DNA of 64,000 nucleotides from Oscillospiraceae bacterium (GTDB lineage: Bacteria; Bacillota; Clostridia; Oscillospirales; UBA929). Below are positions 56,352-64,000 of the stretch, piece after piece. The notes beneath the pieces are model-generated. The model was not told where the DNA came from, did not search any database, and saw only the letters and a list, made by a program, of their open reading frames with translations. Each line of letters starts with the position of its first letter. Positions within the stretch are counted from its first letter, which is position 1. The stretch covers positions 1-64,000 of the forward strand of contig WRKO01000001.1 of the NCBI GenBank assembly GCA_009782215.1, given 5' to 3'. The position numbers were made by a program, and so were the translations under genes.

Positions 56352-59300
56352 TTACACCCACCCTTTCTTCAACTCGGCAAGCGCCAGAGCCGCCGACGTA
56401 AAGTCATAATCCTCTATCGCGAGCGCGACCGCCTCCGCCCCCGGGACGGCGCGGAGATCCTCCAGCAGCGCCACACATTCGGGGTTGATGTTTTCCAGCA
56501 TGGGCTCCAGCTTCTTAATCAGGGCCTGTACCTGCTTCTTGTTCAACGGCTTTGGCTTGCCCCGCGCCGCGGCCGAATCGGAGAGCAGCGGCTTGAATTC
56601 CTCAAAAACCTTTTCCAGCTCGAGCTTGAGAAGGCTCATTTTGCTGTCCCAAATTGAGGCGGCGCCGTGTCGGAGGAGCGTTTCCACCTCCTCGGCGGCC
56701 ATTTTCAGCCCCGGCTTGCCAATCAGCCCGGCGTTTCCTTTCAGCGTGTGCGCCAATCTGTGTGCGAGCTTGACGTCGCCCGCAGCGGCGGCCTCGGCTA
56801 TTTGAGCGTGGATTGTCCGGTTGTTTTTGATAAAGTCTATCCGCAGCTTCTTCAGCAGTTCATCGCTGCCCCGCTCGTATTCGTCGATCGGCTCAACGCT
56901 TATGGGCCGTAGATACTTGAGCAGTACGCGCCACAGCTCTTGGGAGGTAAACGGCTTGCCCAGACAGTCGGGCATCCCGTTCTTTTTGTATTTTTCCAGC
57001 TCGCTTTTCATAATATTGGCCGTCATCGCTACAACCGGCGTACCCGTGTTCAGCGCTATAATCTTCGACGCGGCCTCCATGCCGTCCATGACCGGCATGA
57101 ACATATCCATGAAAATCAAGTCAAACGGTTCTCGGCTTTTCCTTATCCGCCCCTCGACCTTTTCCAAGCCCTCTTTCCCGTTTTCGGCCACCTCCGCCCG
57201 TATCCCCACGCGCGAAAGATGCTCGCAGATGACCTGCCGGTTCATGGGATTGTCGTCGCAGACAAGAACCAGAGCGTCAAAATACGGCTTTTCATAGAGA
57301 AGCGTGTCCTCGCGGCCGAATGGCTCGTCGGCTTCCTCCACCGTATCAAAGGTGACCTCAAAGCTGAACATGCTGCCGGCGCCGGGTTCGCTTTTCACAT
57401 CCAGCTTTCCGCCCATAAGGCTGATGATGTTTTTCGTGATGGCAAGGCCCAGCCCCGTGCCGCCGTAGTTGCGGGTGGTGCTGGAATCCGCCTGCATAAA
57501 AGGCTCAAAGACTCTGCCTATCTGCTCGGGGGTCATGCCTATGCCGGTGTCTTTGACTTCAAAATAAACCGTTATGGCGCTGCCGCTCGCCGCCTTTACC
57601 ATCGACGAAAGGCAGACAGACCCTGAATCGGTGAATTTCACGGCGTTGGAAAGCAGGTTTATCAGCGCCTGATACAGCCTGACCGGGTCGCCCACCGGCC
57701 TTCTGCCAGCGGTCGGCTCCGTGTAAACCCTCAAATCAAGCGTTTTTTCCTTGACGACGGGCAGGATGACCGACTGGCAGCGCGAGAAAACCTCATGCAG
57801 ATTGAACGGCACGTTCTCCAATTCCATCTTGCCGGCCTCTATTTTTGAGATGTCTAAAATGTCGTTGATGATCCGCAGGAGCCATCCCGCGCTGTCAGAG
57901 ATTTTGCTTAAATAATCCTCCACCTGAGGTGAAAGGCCCTCAATGCCCAGCGAAAGCTCCGCAAACCCCATGATGCTGTTCATCGGCGTGCGGATTTCAT
58001 GGCTCATGTTCGCCAAAAATTCCGATTTCGCTTGGTTGGCCAGCTCGGATTCTGCCAGCAGTTTTTGGTCGGTGACGTCGGTGTAATACCCCTCGACCAA
58101 ATAGGGCGAGCCATCCGGGTTTTTCTCGATGACGCGGCTGCGTTCCCATACCCATTTCTCCACGCCGTCCCGCGTGGTGATGCGGAAGGTCATTTCAAAC
58201 GGCAATCCGAAAGGGAGCGTTTCTGCGCTCATCTTTTCAATGGGGGCGATATCGTCGGGATGCACCATATCAAAGAATTTCACCATGCCGTTGCCAATCA
58301 GCTCCTCCGGCGTATATCCTATCAGCTCTCGGCACCCCTCGCTGACAAAGGTGTATGTATACACAGGCGGGTCATAGATTTGCTGAAACACCATGCCGGG
58401 AAGATTGTTCATAATCGTTTCAAGCCTTGACGATATACGCGCGTGTTCGCGCATATCCCGCGCATAGGACGCCACGACGTAATCGTCGCCGAATTGGACG
58501 CGCTCGTAGGTGGTTATCGCCGGCAACGGCGTACCGTCCAAAAGCTGATGCGTCCATTCGCCGACAAAACGCTCTCCCTCGAAAGCCTTGTCTATGATAT
58601 CGAAAGCCGTCTCAAAGGAGCTGCGGCCGTCCGGCTGGAACTCAGGAGACAACTGCATGAACTTTTCGATGAATTCCTGCTTGCTTTCCAGCTCAAAGAG
58701 CCTCGCTGCCTCGCTGTTGCAGTCGATACATTCATACTTCCTGTTAATCAGGCAGCAGCAAAGGGGGAGCGTATCCAGCATGACCATTGTGCGTTCGCGG
58801 GCTTCAAGCACCTCTTCCTCCGCCAGCTTCCGCTCGGTGATGTCCATGGCTATGCCAAGCACCCCCACCACATTGCCGCTGTGGAGCAGGGGCGTTCGGA
58901 TGATTTCCTTGGCGCGGCGGGAGCCGTCTACATAGTTGTACCATCCCTCCGTCTTAACGGTGACTTTCTCGTCAATGACTTTATGGTTAATCTCGGCAAA
59001 CTCGTCTTCCGCGTTGACGTCATGCACCGCGATGTCCGCAAAATCCCTGCCGATGAGCTGCGACTCGCCGACCTGCGCCTCCTCCATGAACTTTTTGTTG
59101 ACGCTTGTGTAGGTGTTTTTTAAGTCCTTGGTGTACACGATGGCGGGGATGGAGTCGTAGACCGCGGCAAGCGTAGACGCCTGCCCGGCGATGGTCTTGC
59201 TCTTTTTCCTGTCTCTCACAAATACGGCGATTAGAATGGAAAGCACCAGCAGAAGCGTGGCGGCCGCCCCGATAAGCCACGGACGCCGCGCCTGCTCCAG

Positions 59301-60902
59301 CATCAAACGGTAATCGTAAGTCCTGCGGAGCCAATGATTCGCAATCACGTTGGTGTCAACGGCCCGGAGGGCTTTGCTGACGATTGAGCGCAAAACATCT
59401 TGGTCTTGGCTAAACCCGAACGTGGATTCAATCGTGTTATCAAACACGTAATTGAGCTTGTAGTCGGGCATTTCCTGATAATGGGTCAGTTGCAGCATGA
59501 GATTGCTTCCGCTCAGAACCATGTCTATCTCGCCGCGCATCAGGGCGGTAAGCGCGGCGTGGTTGCTGGTATACTCCACGGCATATTTATGCTCGGGGAA
59601 CCACCTGTAAAACAGGTCGACGTGGACGGTTCCTTTGGTTAAACCAACCCTCGCGGATAAAATGTCATGGGCGCTGATGCTTGAAAAATCCGTTTTGGAA
59701 ATGAGCGCGGAATGGTCGGTCAAAAAGTTGTCGTCCGCCCATAAATAGCGGGACTCCCGATTCAGCGCGCGGTTTAGCTCGGTAATCACGCGCGCCTCTC
59801 CGTCGTCGAGCAATCCAAGCAATTCTGGCCATTCAAGGGGCCCCTCGTGAACAACCTGAAAGCTCAGTCCCGTAAGCGCTTCCACCTCCCTGAGGATGTC
59901 TATGCTGATGCCCTGCCACTCTTTGTAGCGGTCATTGAAAAAACTGACCGGGTAGTTGTCGTATTCAGCCGCCAAGGGGATTACGGGATTGGCGCTTATG
60001 TACGCAAGCTCTTCCTCCGTGAGCCGCGAGAGCAGCATGTGCGTCCTGTATTCTAGGTAGCCTTGGTTGTACAGCTCGTTCAGGTGATAAATCGCGCCGT
60101 TTTCGAGTGCCTTTTGCACCACCCGGATGATCGGCTCAAGCTCCGGCTTTCCCGTCGTCAGGGAAACGGGGCTGAAAACCAGCGGAAAAAAGTCTTCGAT
60201 GATAACGTCTTCAATCGACCCAACGCTGGCTTCCGCCGGATTCAGCACTACAAGAGCGTCAATCTCTCCGGCTTTCAGCATCGGATAGCCGACGCCGCTG
60301 AACGCGTCGAATGTCACGGCTTCATAGGAGCCGGGTTCGGCCACGGCGGCGATGTCGTCTATGGAAGCGGTGCCGCCTAAAACCCCATAGCGGAGGGGCC
60401 GCGACCGCGCAATCCGGTCAAGCGGCTCACTGCTGTCAAGCCGAATCGTAATGAGGGAACGCAGCGCGATAGGATCGGTCGCCGTATAGATCTGCCGGCG
60501 TTCTTCCGTAATCCGAAGGTCGCCCGTGAAATCAATTTCGCCCCTTTGCACATTTTCAAACATATCGGTCGCGCTCTCGGATAAAAGGGTCAGCTCAAAC
60601 CGTATATCAAACAATTCGGCCAGCCATTCGCAGACCAGCGCGGAAAACCCGCCAATTTCGCCGTTTGTTTTTACAAACGCCTCTGTGGTGGGTGCGGAGC
60701 CGTAGACAAAGAAATCATACCGCTCCCTAAGCGCTTCGACCGCGGCAATGTCCTCCTCAGTCAAGCCCGGAATATCACGGTATGAGGTGAAAACCGGCGG
60801 TGTGCCGGGCGGCGGGCCGCCGGAATCTCCGCAACCGGAAAACGCTGCCATCGCGAAAATTACGGCAAGCAGCGCGCACATATGTTTCAAAAATTTTTTC
60901 AT
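56352..60902 (-). CDS. BvgS-like sensor kinase: two periplasmic-binding domains, three PAS, HisKA, REC, Hpt
   Basis: About 1516 residues, the first gene of the array. Lipobox MAAFSGC (Cys24), two SBP_bac_3-like domains (to about 540; the second begins near [18 protein letters not shown]), a membrane helix ([20 protein letters not shown]), three PAS domains ([59 protein letters not shown]), HisKA ([19 protein letters not shown]), HATPase, a receiver ([12 protein letters not shown]) and Hpt ([14 protein letters not shown]). The start is the ATG at 60902, 6 nt after GGGGGTG. It has its own promoter at 60996-61024. Confidence 0.94.
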   Translation of the reverse strand: MKKFLKHMCALLAVIFAMAAFSGCGDSGGPPPGTPPVFTSYRDIPGLTEEDIAAVEALRERYDFFVYGSAPTTEAFVKTNGEIGGFSALVCEWLAELFDIRFELTLLSESATDMFENVQRGEIDFTGDLRITEERRQIYTATDPIALRSLITIRLDSSEPLDRIARSRPLRYGVLGGTASIDDIAAVAEPGSYEAVTFDAFSGVGYPMLKAGEIDALVVLNPAEASVGSIEDVIIEDFFPLVFSPVSLTTGKPELEPIIRVVQKALENGAIYHLNELYNQGYLEYRTHMLLSRLTEEELAYISANPVIPLAAEYDNYPVSFFNDRYKEWQGISIDILREVEALTGLSFQVVHEGPLEWPELLGLLDDGEARVITELNRALNRESRYLWADDNFLTDHSALISKTDFSSISAHDILSARVGLTKGTVHVDLFYRWFPEHKYAVEYTSNHAALTALMRGEIDMVLSGSNLMLQLTHYQEMPDYKLNYVFDNTIESTFGFSQDQDVLRSIVSKALRAVDTNVIANHWLRRTYDYRLMLEQARRPWLIGAAATLLLVLSILIAVFVRDRKKSKTIAGQASTLAAVYDSIPAIVYTKDLKNTYTSVNKKFMEEAQVGESQLIGRDFADIAVHDVNAEDEFAEINHKVIDEKVTVKTEGWYNYVDGSRRAKEIIRTPLLHSGNVVGVLGIAMDITERKLAEEEVLEARERTMVMLDTLPLCCCLINRKYECIDCNSEAARLFELESKQEFIEKFMQLSPEFQPDGRSSFETAFDIIDKAFEGERFVGEWTHQLLDGTPLPAITTYERVQFGDDYVVASYARDMREHARISSRLETIMNNLPGMVFQQIYDPPVYTYTFVSEGCRELIGYTPEELIGNGMVKFFDMVHPDDIAPIEKMSAETLPFGLPFEMTFRITTRDGVEKWVWERSRVIEKNPDGSPYLVEGYYTDVTDQKLLAESELANQAKSEFLANMSHEIRTPMNSIMGFAELSLGIEGLSPQVEDYLSKISDSAGWLLRIINDILDISKIEAGKMELENVPFNLHEVFSRCQSVILPVVKEKTLDLRVYTEPTAGRRPVGDPVRLYQALINLLSNAVKFTDSGSVCLSSMVKAASGSAITVYFEVKDTGIGMTPEQIGRVFEPFMQADSSTTRNYGGTGLGLAITKNIISLMGGKLDVKSEPGAGSMFSFEVTFDTVEEADEPFGREDTLLYEKPYFDALVLVCDDNPMNRQVICEHLSRVGIRAEVAENGKEGLEKVEGRIRKSREPFDLIFMDMFMPVMDGMEAASKIIALNTGTPVVAMTANIMKSELEKYKKNGMPDCLGKPFTSQELWRVLLKYLRPISVEPIDEYERGSDELLKKLRIDFIKNNRTIHAQIAEAAAAGDVKLAHRLAHTLKGNAGLIGKPGLKMAAEEVETLLRHGAASIWDSKMSLLKLELEKVFEEFKPLLSDSAAARGKPKPLNKKQVQALIKKLEPMLENINPECVALLEDLRAVPGAEAVALAIEDYDFTSAALALAELKKGWV

Positions 60903-60995
60903 CGCCAACACCCCCGGAAGAATTTGTGCCCAAAATTCACCGGCATATAGGCCCCTAGTCGTCTGAAACGCTAAGGATAAGATATTCCAACGCTG

Positions 60996-61024
60996 ATTAT
61001 ATCATATTACGACAATGAACGCAA
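60996..61024 (-). promoter_or_regulatory. promoter of the phosphorelay operon
   Basis: On the minus strand TTGCGT (61024-61019), a 17-bp spacer and a perfect TATAAT (61001-60996), giving an untranslated leader of about 85-90 nt. No other convincing promoter was seen inside the following six genes. Confidence 0.65.
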
Positions 61025-61113
61025 TCAATTTTTGGCATGGATTCTCAAAAAAAGCAGCGTTCGTAAAAAGGTGTCGAAAGGGTGCCGGCATAGGCGGCGG
61101 AAGCCGCTTGAGG

Positions 61114-62298
61114 TTATCGGTTCGCCTTTGTATAAATGTTGAACAAATCGTTCCTGTTCAGCTTTTTGAATTGCCCAACCAGCCGTTTTTCATAGAAAGA
61201 GCAGCGCAGGGCCAACTCGTCCACGACTGATTCGGGCTGCACGCCAAACTGCCCTTCGGAGAAGCAGACCGGCATGTTCAGACTGCGGAAATACGCGACC
61301 GTTTTTTCAATCCCCTCAAGGGCCGCGGCTTCGGTGTCCGCCGCGCCGGAGACGTCCCAGACCTTCTCGGCGTATCTGGCGAAGCGGGCGGGATTGTCCG
61401 CGTAAACATACGACGCCCAAGAGCCCCACACGATGGAAAGGCTTTCCCCGTGCGCGATGTTAAACATAGCGCCCAGCTCGTGCCCAAGCTGGTGTATCGA
61501 AAATTCCATAGGCCTGCCCAGCCCGGTCAGTCCGTTATGGGAAACGCTGCCGCACCACATCAGCTCGCTCATAGCGCCGTAGTCTGTCGAATCCTCCATG
61601 GCCTTGCGGCCGTTTCGGACGACCACGCGCATCAGGGCTTCGGCGGCCTCGTCGGTAAACTCGTTGCCTTCGGTCTGCGTGAAATAGCGATCCAGCGTGT
61701 GCATCAGAATATCCACAATACCGCAGGCGATTTGCTTTTTCGGCAGGGTAAAGGTCAGCTCCGGGTTCATCAGCGCGAAGCGGGGCCTGTTGAAATCGGT
61801 GTTGATGCCGCGCTTTTCCCCAATCTCTTGATTGGTGATGACCGCCGAGCTGCTGGTTTCGCTGCCCGCGGCGGAGATGGTAAGCACCACGCCGACCGGC
61901 AGGCTTTTTGTCAGCGGGCGCTCGGCCTTCCAGAGCTGCCATATATCGGCGTCCGGGTTGGCCGCGCCGTGGGCGGCGGCCTTCGCCGTGTCGATGGCGC
62001 TGCCGCCGCCGATTCCAATAATCATATCCGCGTTGAATTCCCGCGCGCGGATTGCGCCTTCCCGCGCGAGGGAGAGCAGCGGGTTAGGCTGCACGCCGCC
62101 GAGGGATGTGCGGGCGACGCCCTCCGCGTCCAGCAGGGCTTCCAATTTGGGCAGCAGCCCGGATCGGGCGACGCTGCCCTCGCCGTATACCAGCATCACG
62201 CGGGAGCCGCCGTGCTTCTTGACCATCGCCGCCAGATGCTCCTCCGCCCCCCTGCCGAAGACAATCTCCGTGGGTGTGTAATAGGTGAATGATTGCAT
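61114..62298 (-). CDS. iron-containing alcohol dehydrogenase (butanol dehydrogenase-like)
   Basis: A 394-residue group III alcohol dehydrogenase of the YqhD/BdhA type. Nucleotide-binding GIGGGSAIDTAK lies near residues 95-106. Metal ligands Asp196 and His200 (VDILMHTLDRY), His269 (SIHQLGHELG) and His283 (NIAHGES) are all present. It reduces aldehydes to alcohols with NAD(P)H in fermentation. Downstream, toward 61080, only a short GCGGC/GCCGC hairpin without a proper U-tract is visible. The window gives no pathway partner. Confidence 0.95.
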   Translation of the reverse strand: MQSFTYYTPTEIVFGRGAEEHLAAMVKKHGGSRVMLVYGEGSVARSGLLPKLEALLDAEGVARTSLGGVQPNPLLSLAREGAIRAREFNADMIIGIGGGSAIDTAKAAAHGAANPDADIWQLWKAERPLTKSLPVGVVLTISAAGSETSSSAVITNQEIGEKRGINTDFNRPRFALMNPELTFTLPKKQIACGIVDILMHTLDRYFTQTEGNEFTDEAAEALMRVVVRNGRKAMEDSTDYGAMSELMWCGSVSHNGLTGLGRPMEFSIHQLGHELGAMFNIAHGESLSIVWGSWASYVYADNPARFARYAEKVWDVSGAADTEAAALEGIEKTVAYFRSLNMPVCFSEGQFGVQPESVVDELALRCSFYEKRLVGQFKKLNRNDLFNIYTKANR

Positions 62299-62336
62299 AG
62301 GGGATCCCTCTCTTTCAAAAATGTGTTTTCTTTTTC

Positions 62337-64000
62337 CTATGTGGTAACGATATGCGCCGAGATAAACTCGTCAAATCCGGGGACGGAAAGCTCAAGTGTC
62401 AATACGCCGTCCCCGGCGCTTTGGCGCGTTACGGAAACCTCGTTTCCGGCTTGAGCATAGAGCGTTTTCACCCGCGCGGAGGACGCGCCGGGCAGACGGA
62501 GGGTGACCGCACAAGGACGGGCGGGGTGCAGGGAACGCGCCGCGCGGCTCGCGCCGGTGAGATGGTTGACGCAGGACAGGAGAAAACTCCCCGGCCGGCC
62601 GCGGTCTTGCAGCAGATGGATGTGCGTGGTATCCGGCGCGTCGGTTTCCAGCATCCACGGGCCGCCTCGCAGATAGCGCAGCGCGTTGCCGACCAGATTC
62701 CAAAAGTCCTCATGCCCGTTGAGATATACCAGCGCCTCCGTATTGGCGGCGAAATAGACGGCCTGCCCTTTGCCGTACGGGTGACAGTAAACGGTGGGGA
62801 AGCGGGTATATTCATCGCGAATCCACGCCTGCTCCGGGTATTGGTTGGGAATGAGGGGGATGTAGGTCGCGACAGAGACCCCCTTGCCGTTCGGCGCGGC
62901 AAGCACCGTCTCGCCGCCGCTGATGAGGAAGCGCGTGCGCTCCGCACCCATATCCCTCAGCAGGGGGTGATCCTTTGCGCGAATCATTTGGTAGCAGTCT
63001 TGCGAGGTGTCTTTAACCATCCCGGTCACGCTCACGCCCAAAACATCCGAAAGGGCGAAATCGGGCCGCTTTAGGCCGTCTTCGTCATAGAGCGAGGTTT
63101 CCAAGCTCGCCATCAAGCCGCCGCCGTTCCGCACAAAGGCGCGAATCACCTCGGCCTGCCCGTCCGACAGGCAGGCGCAGTTGGGCAGACACAATACCTT
63201 GACGTCCTTGAGCGCCTCCGGGCTGAGGTCGCGCTCGGTGATGAACCCGTAGGGGATATGGGCGCCGTTCAGCACCCTCTCAAGCCCCCGGATACCCACG
63301 CCGTAACGGTCTTGCGCTTCGTGGTCGCGCCCGAACAGGTCACGCGTGGGCTTGGAGAAGAGGATGGCCGCCTCGCGCACCGGCGTCTGGGCCTGTATCA
63401 CGTCCTGATGCGCCTCCAAATATCGGTAAGCGTCGCTCTCTATGTAAGCGTTGCGCCGATCCTCGGCCGCGCCGGGGTGCATCCCGTTAAACAGGCAGTT
63501 CCACAGATTCGCGCCGACGGATACGGCTTCCCACATCCATATCCGCGTTTCAAGCGACGGGTCTTTGACCAGCCGCCATTTGGTTCCGTTGTTTCCGGTG
63601 AGCAGCACCGTGGTTTTCACAGGGTCGATGGCTTTCAGGAAACGCGCGGCGCTCGAAGCGTAAGATAAATCGTCGTACGGACGCCCGTGCGGCGCGCCGG
63701 TCAGGAAGCCCACGCCCACAATAAAGTCGAAATGCTCCGCCGTATAGGTGTCGATGCCGGAATGCAGCGACGCGGAGGCGTGATACATCCCGAAAACCTC
63801 CGCCACATACGCTTTATCCTCGCCGAATTCCTTGACCGCGGCGCGCAGACGGCGGATATGCCCGTCGGCGCGGGTCTTGCGCCACGCGCGGTATTGGGAG
63901 AGGGCGGCGGGCGACGCCTCGCCTTCCGCCGGGATATCCACACCCGCTTCCTTCCGGTAGCTTTCCAGACAGCGCGGGCAATAGCACATCCCCGCGCCGA
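62337..64000 (-). CDS. glycoside hydrolase-like protein with beta-galactosidase trimerisation-type domain, 5' partial
   Basis: The frame is open to the right edge (codons for Gly-Ala-Gly precede the first Met at 63989), so the N-terminal part lies outside. The visible 554 residues begin at MCYCPRCLESYRKEAG, the Cys-rich motif typical of GH42-like and related uncharacterised glycosidases after the first part of a TIM barrel. The barrel remainder follows (YVAEVFGMYH, WMWEAVSVGANLWNCLFNG). A class-I-glutaminase-like trimerisation domain comes next (VKVLCLPNCACLSDGQAEVI, RAFVRNGGGLMAS), then a beta-sandwich C-terminus. Catalytic acids cannot be assigned with confidence; carbohydrate hydrolysis is inferred. 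Confidence 0.75.
   Translation of the reverse strand, partial: GAGMCYCPRCLESYRKEAGVDIPAEGEASPAALSQYRAWRKTRADGHIRRLRAAVKEFGEDKAYVAEVFGMYHASASLHSGIDTYTAEHFDFIVGVGFLTGAPHGRPYDDLSYASSAARFLKAIDPVKTTVLLTGNNGTKWRLVKDPSLETRIWMWEAVSVGANLWNCLFNGMHPGAAEDRRNAYIESDAYRYLEAHQDVIQAQTPVREAAILFSKPTRDLFGRDHEAQDRYGVGIRGLERVLNGAHIPYGFITERDLSPEALKDVKVLCLPNCACLSDGQAEVIRAFVRNGGGLMASLETSLYDEDGLKRPDFALSDVLGVSVTGMVKDTSQDCYQMIRAKDHPLLRDMGAERTRFLISGGETVLAAPNGKGVSVATYIPLIPNQYPEQAWIRDEYTRFPTVYCHPYGKGQAVYFAANTEALVYLNGHEDFWNLVGNALRYLRGGPWMLETDAPDTTHIHLLQDRGRPGSFLLSCVNHLTGASRAARSLHPARPCAVTLRLPGASSARVKTLYAQAGNEVSVTRQSAGDGVLTLELSVPGFDEFISAHIVTT

Overview
The window looks like a chromosomal segment of a strictly anaerobic, probably spore-forming Clostridia-type Firmicute. 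The core genes are GC-rich. Shine-Dalgarno sites are strong (GGAGG/GGGAGG), and GTG and TTG starts are frequent. Promoters fit the sigma-A consensus. The gene set includes an F-type ATP synthase with Na+-binding c-subunit residues, a flavodiiron protein, superoxide reductase, rubredoxin and hemerythrin. A serine recombinase ends in a sequence resembling sporulation sigma-G. No tRNA, rRNA or CRISPR array was seen.

Layout. 1-2.3 kb: a membrane protein cut by the left edge, a P-loop NTPase and an XRE regulator with a cysteine cluster. 2.3-9.5 kb (minus): a complete atp operon (Z-I-B-E-F-H-A-G-D-C) with a clear promoter and terminator. 9.5-12 kb: a lone receiver protein and a PadR/DUF1700/DUF4097 operon. 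12-17 kb: murD, three M42 aminopeptidases and gtrA, with consecutive ATGA overlaps from the first M42 gene onward. 17-21.4 kb: two tandem ECF sigma factor plus membrane ectodomain (putative anti-sigma) pairs. 21.4-25.2 kb (plus): an AT-richer island of four unfamiliar genes, with three copies of the same promoter/leader of about 90 bp. 25.2-29 kb: an FMN riboswitch and ribU, then uvrA. 29-33.4 kb: AT-richer accessory genes. 33.4-36.7 kb: uvrB and a divergent glycosyltransferase. 36.7-40.2 kb: serine recombinase with a small upstream ORF, a phosphopantetheinyl transferase, and RHS-repeat remnants flanking an AT-rich membrane protein. 40.2-44.2 kb: MBL hydrolase and an oxygen/NO-defence set. 44.2-61 kb (minus): six consecutive phosphorelay genes. 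61-64 kb: an iron alcohol dehydrogenase and a glycosidase-like gene cut by the right edge.

How they fit together. The redox genes form a detoxification set: the flavodiiron-flavin reductase-rubredoxin fusion reduces O2/NO, superoxide reductase removes superoxide, and rubredoxin can carry electrons. The six signalling genes alternate periplasmic-binding-protein sensor kinases with receiver-PAS kinases, and end in a double receiver and a receiver-HD-GYP protein. None carries a DNA-binding output, so cyclic-di-GMP breakdown is the only evident local output. The most unusual items are the triplicated promoter/leader, the sigma-G-like tail on the recombinase, the phosphorelay array and the RHS remnants.
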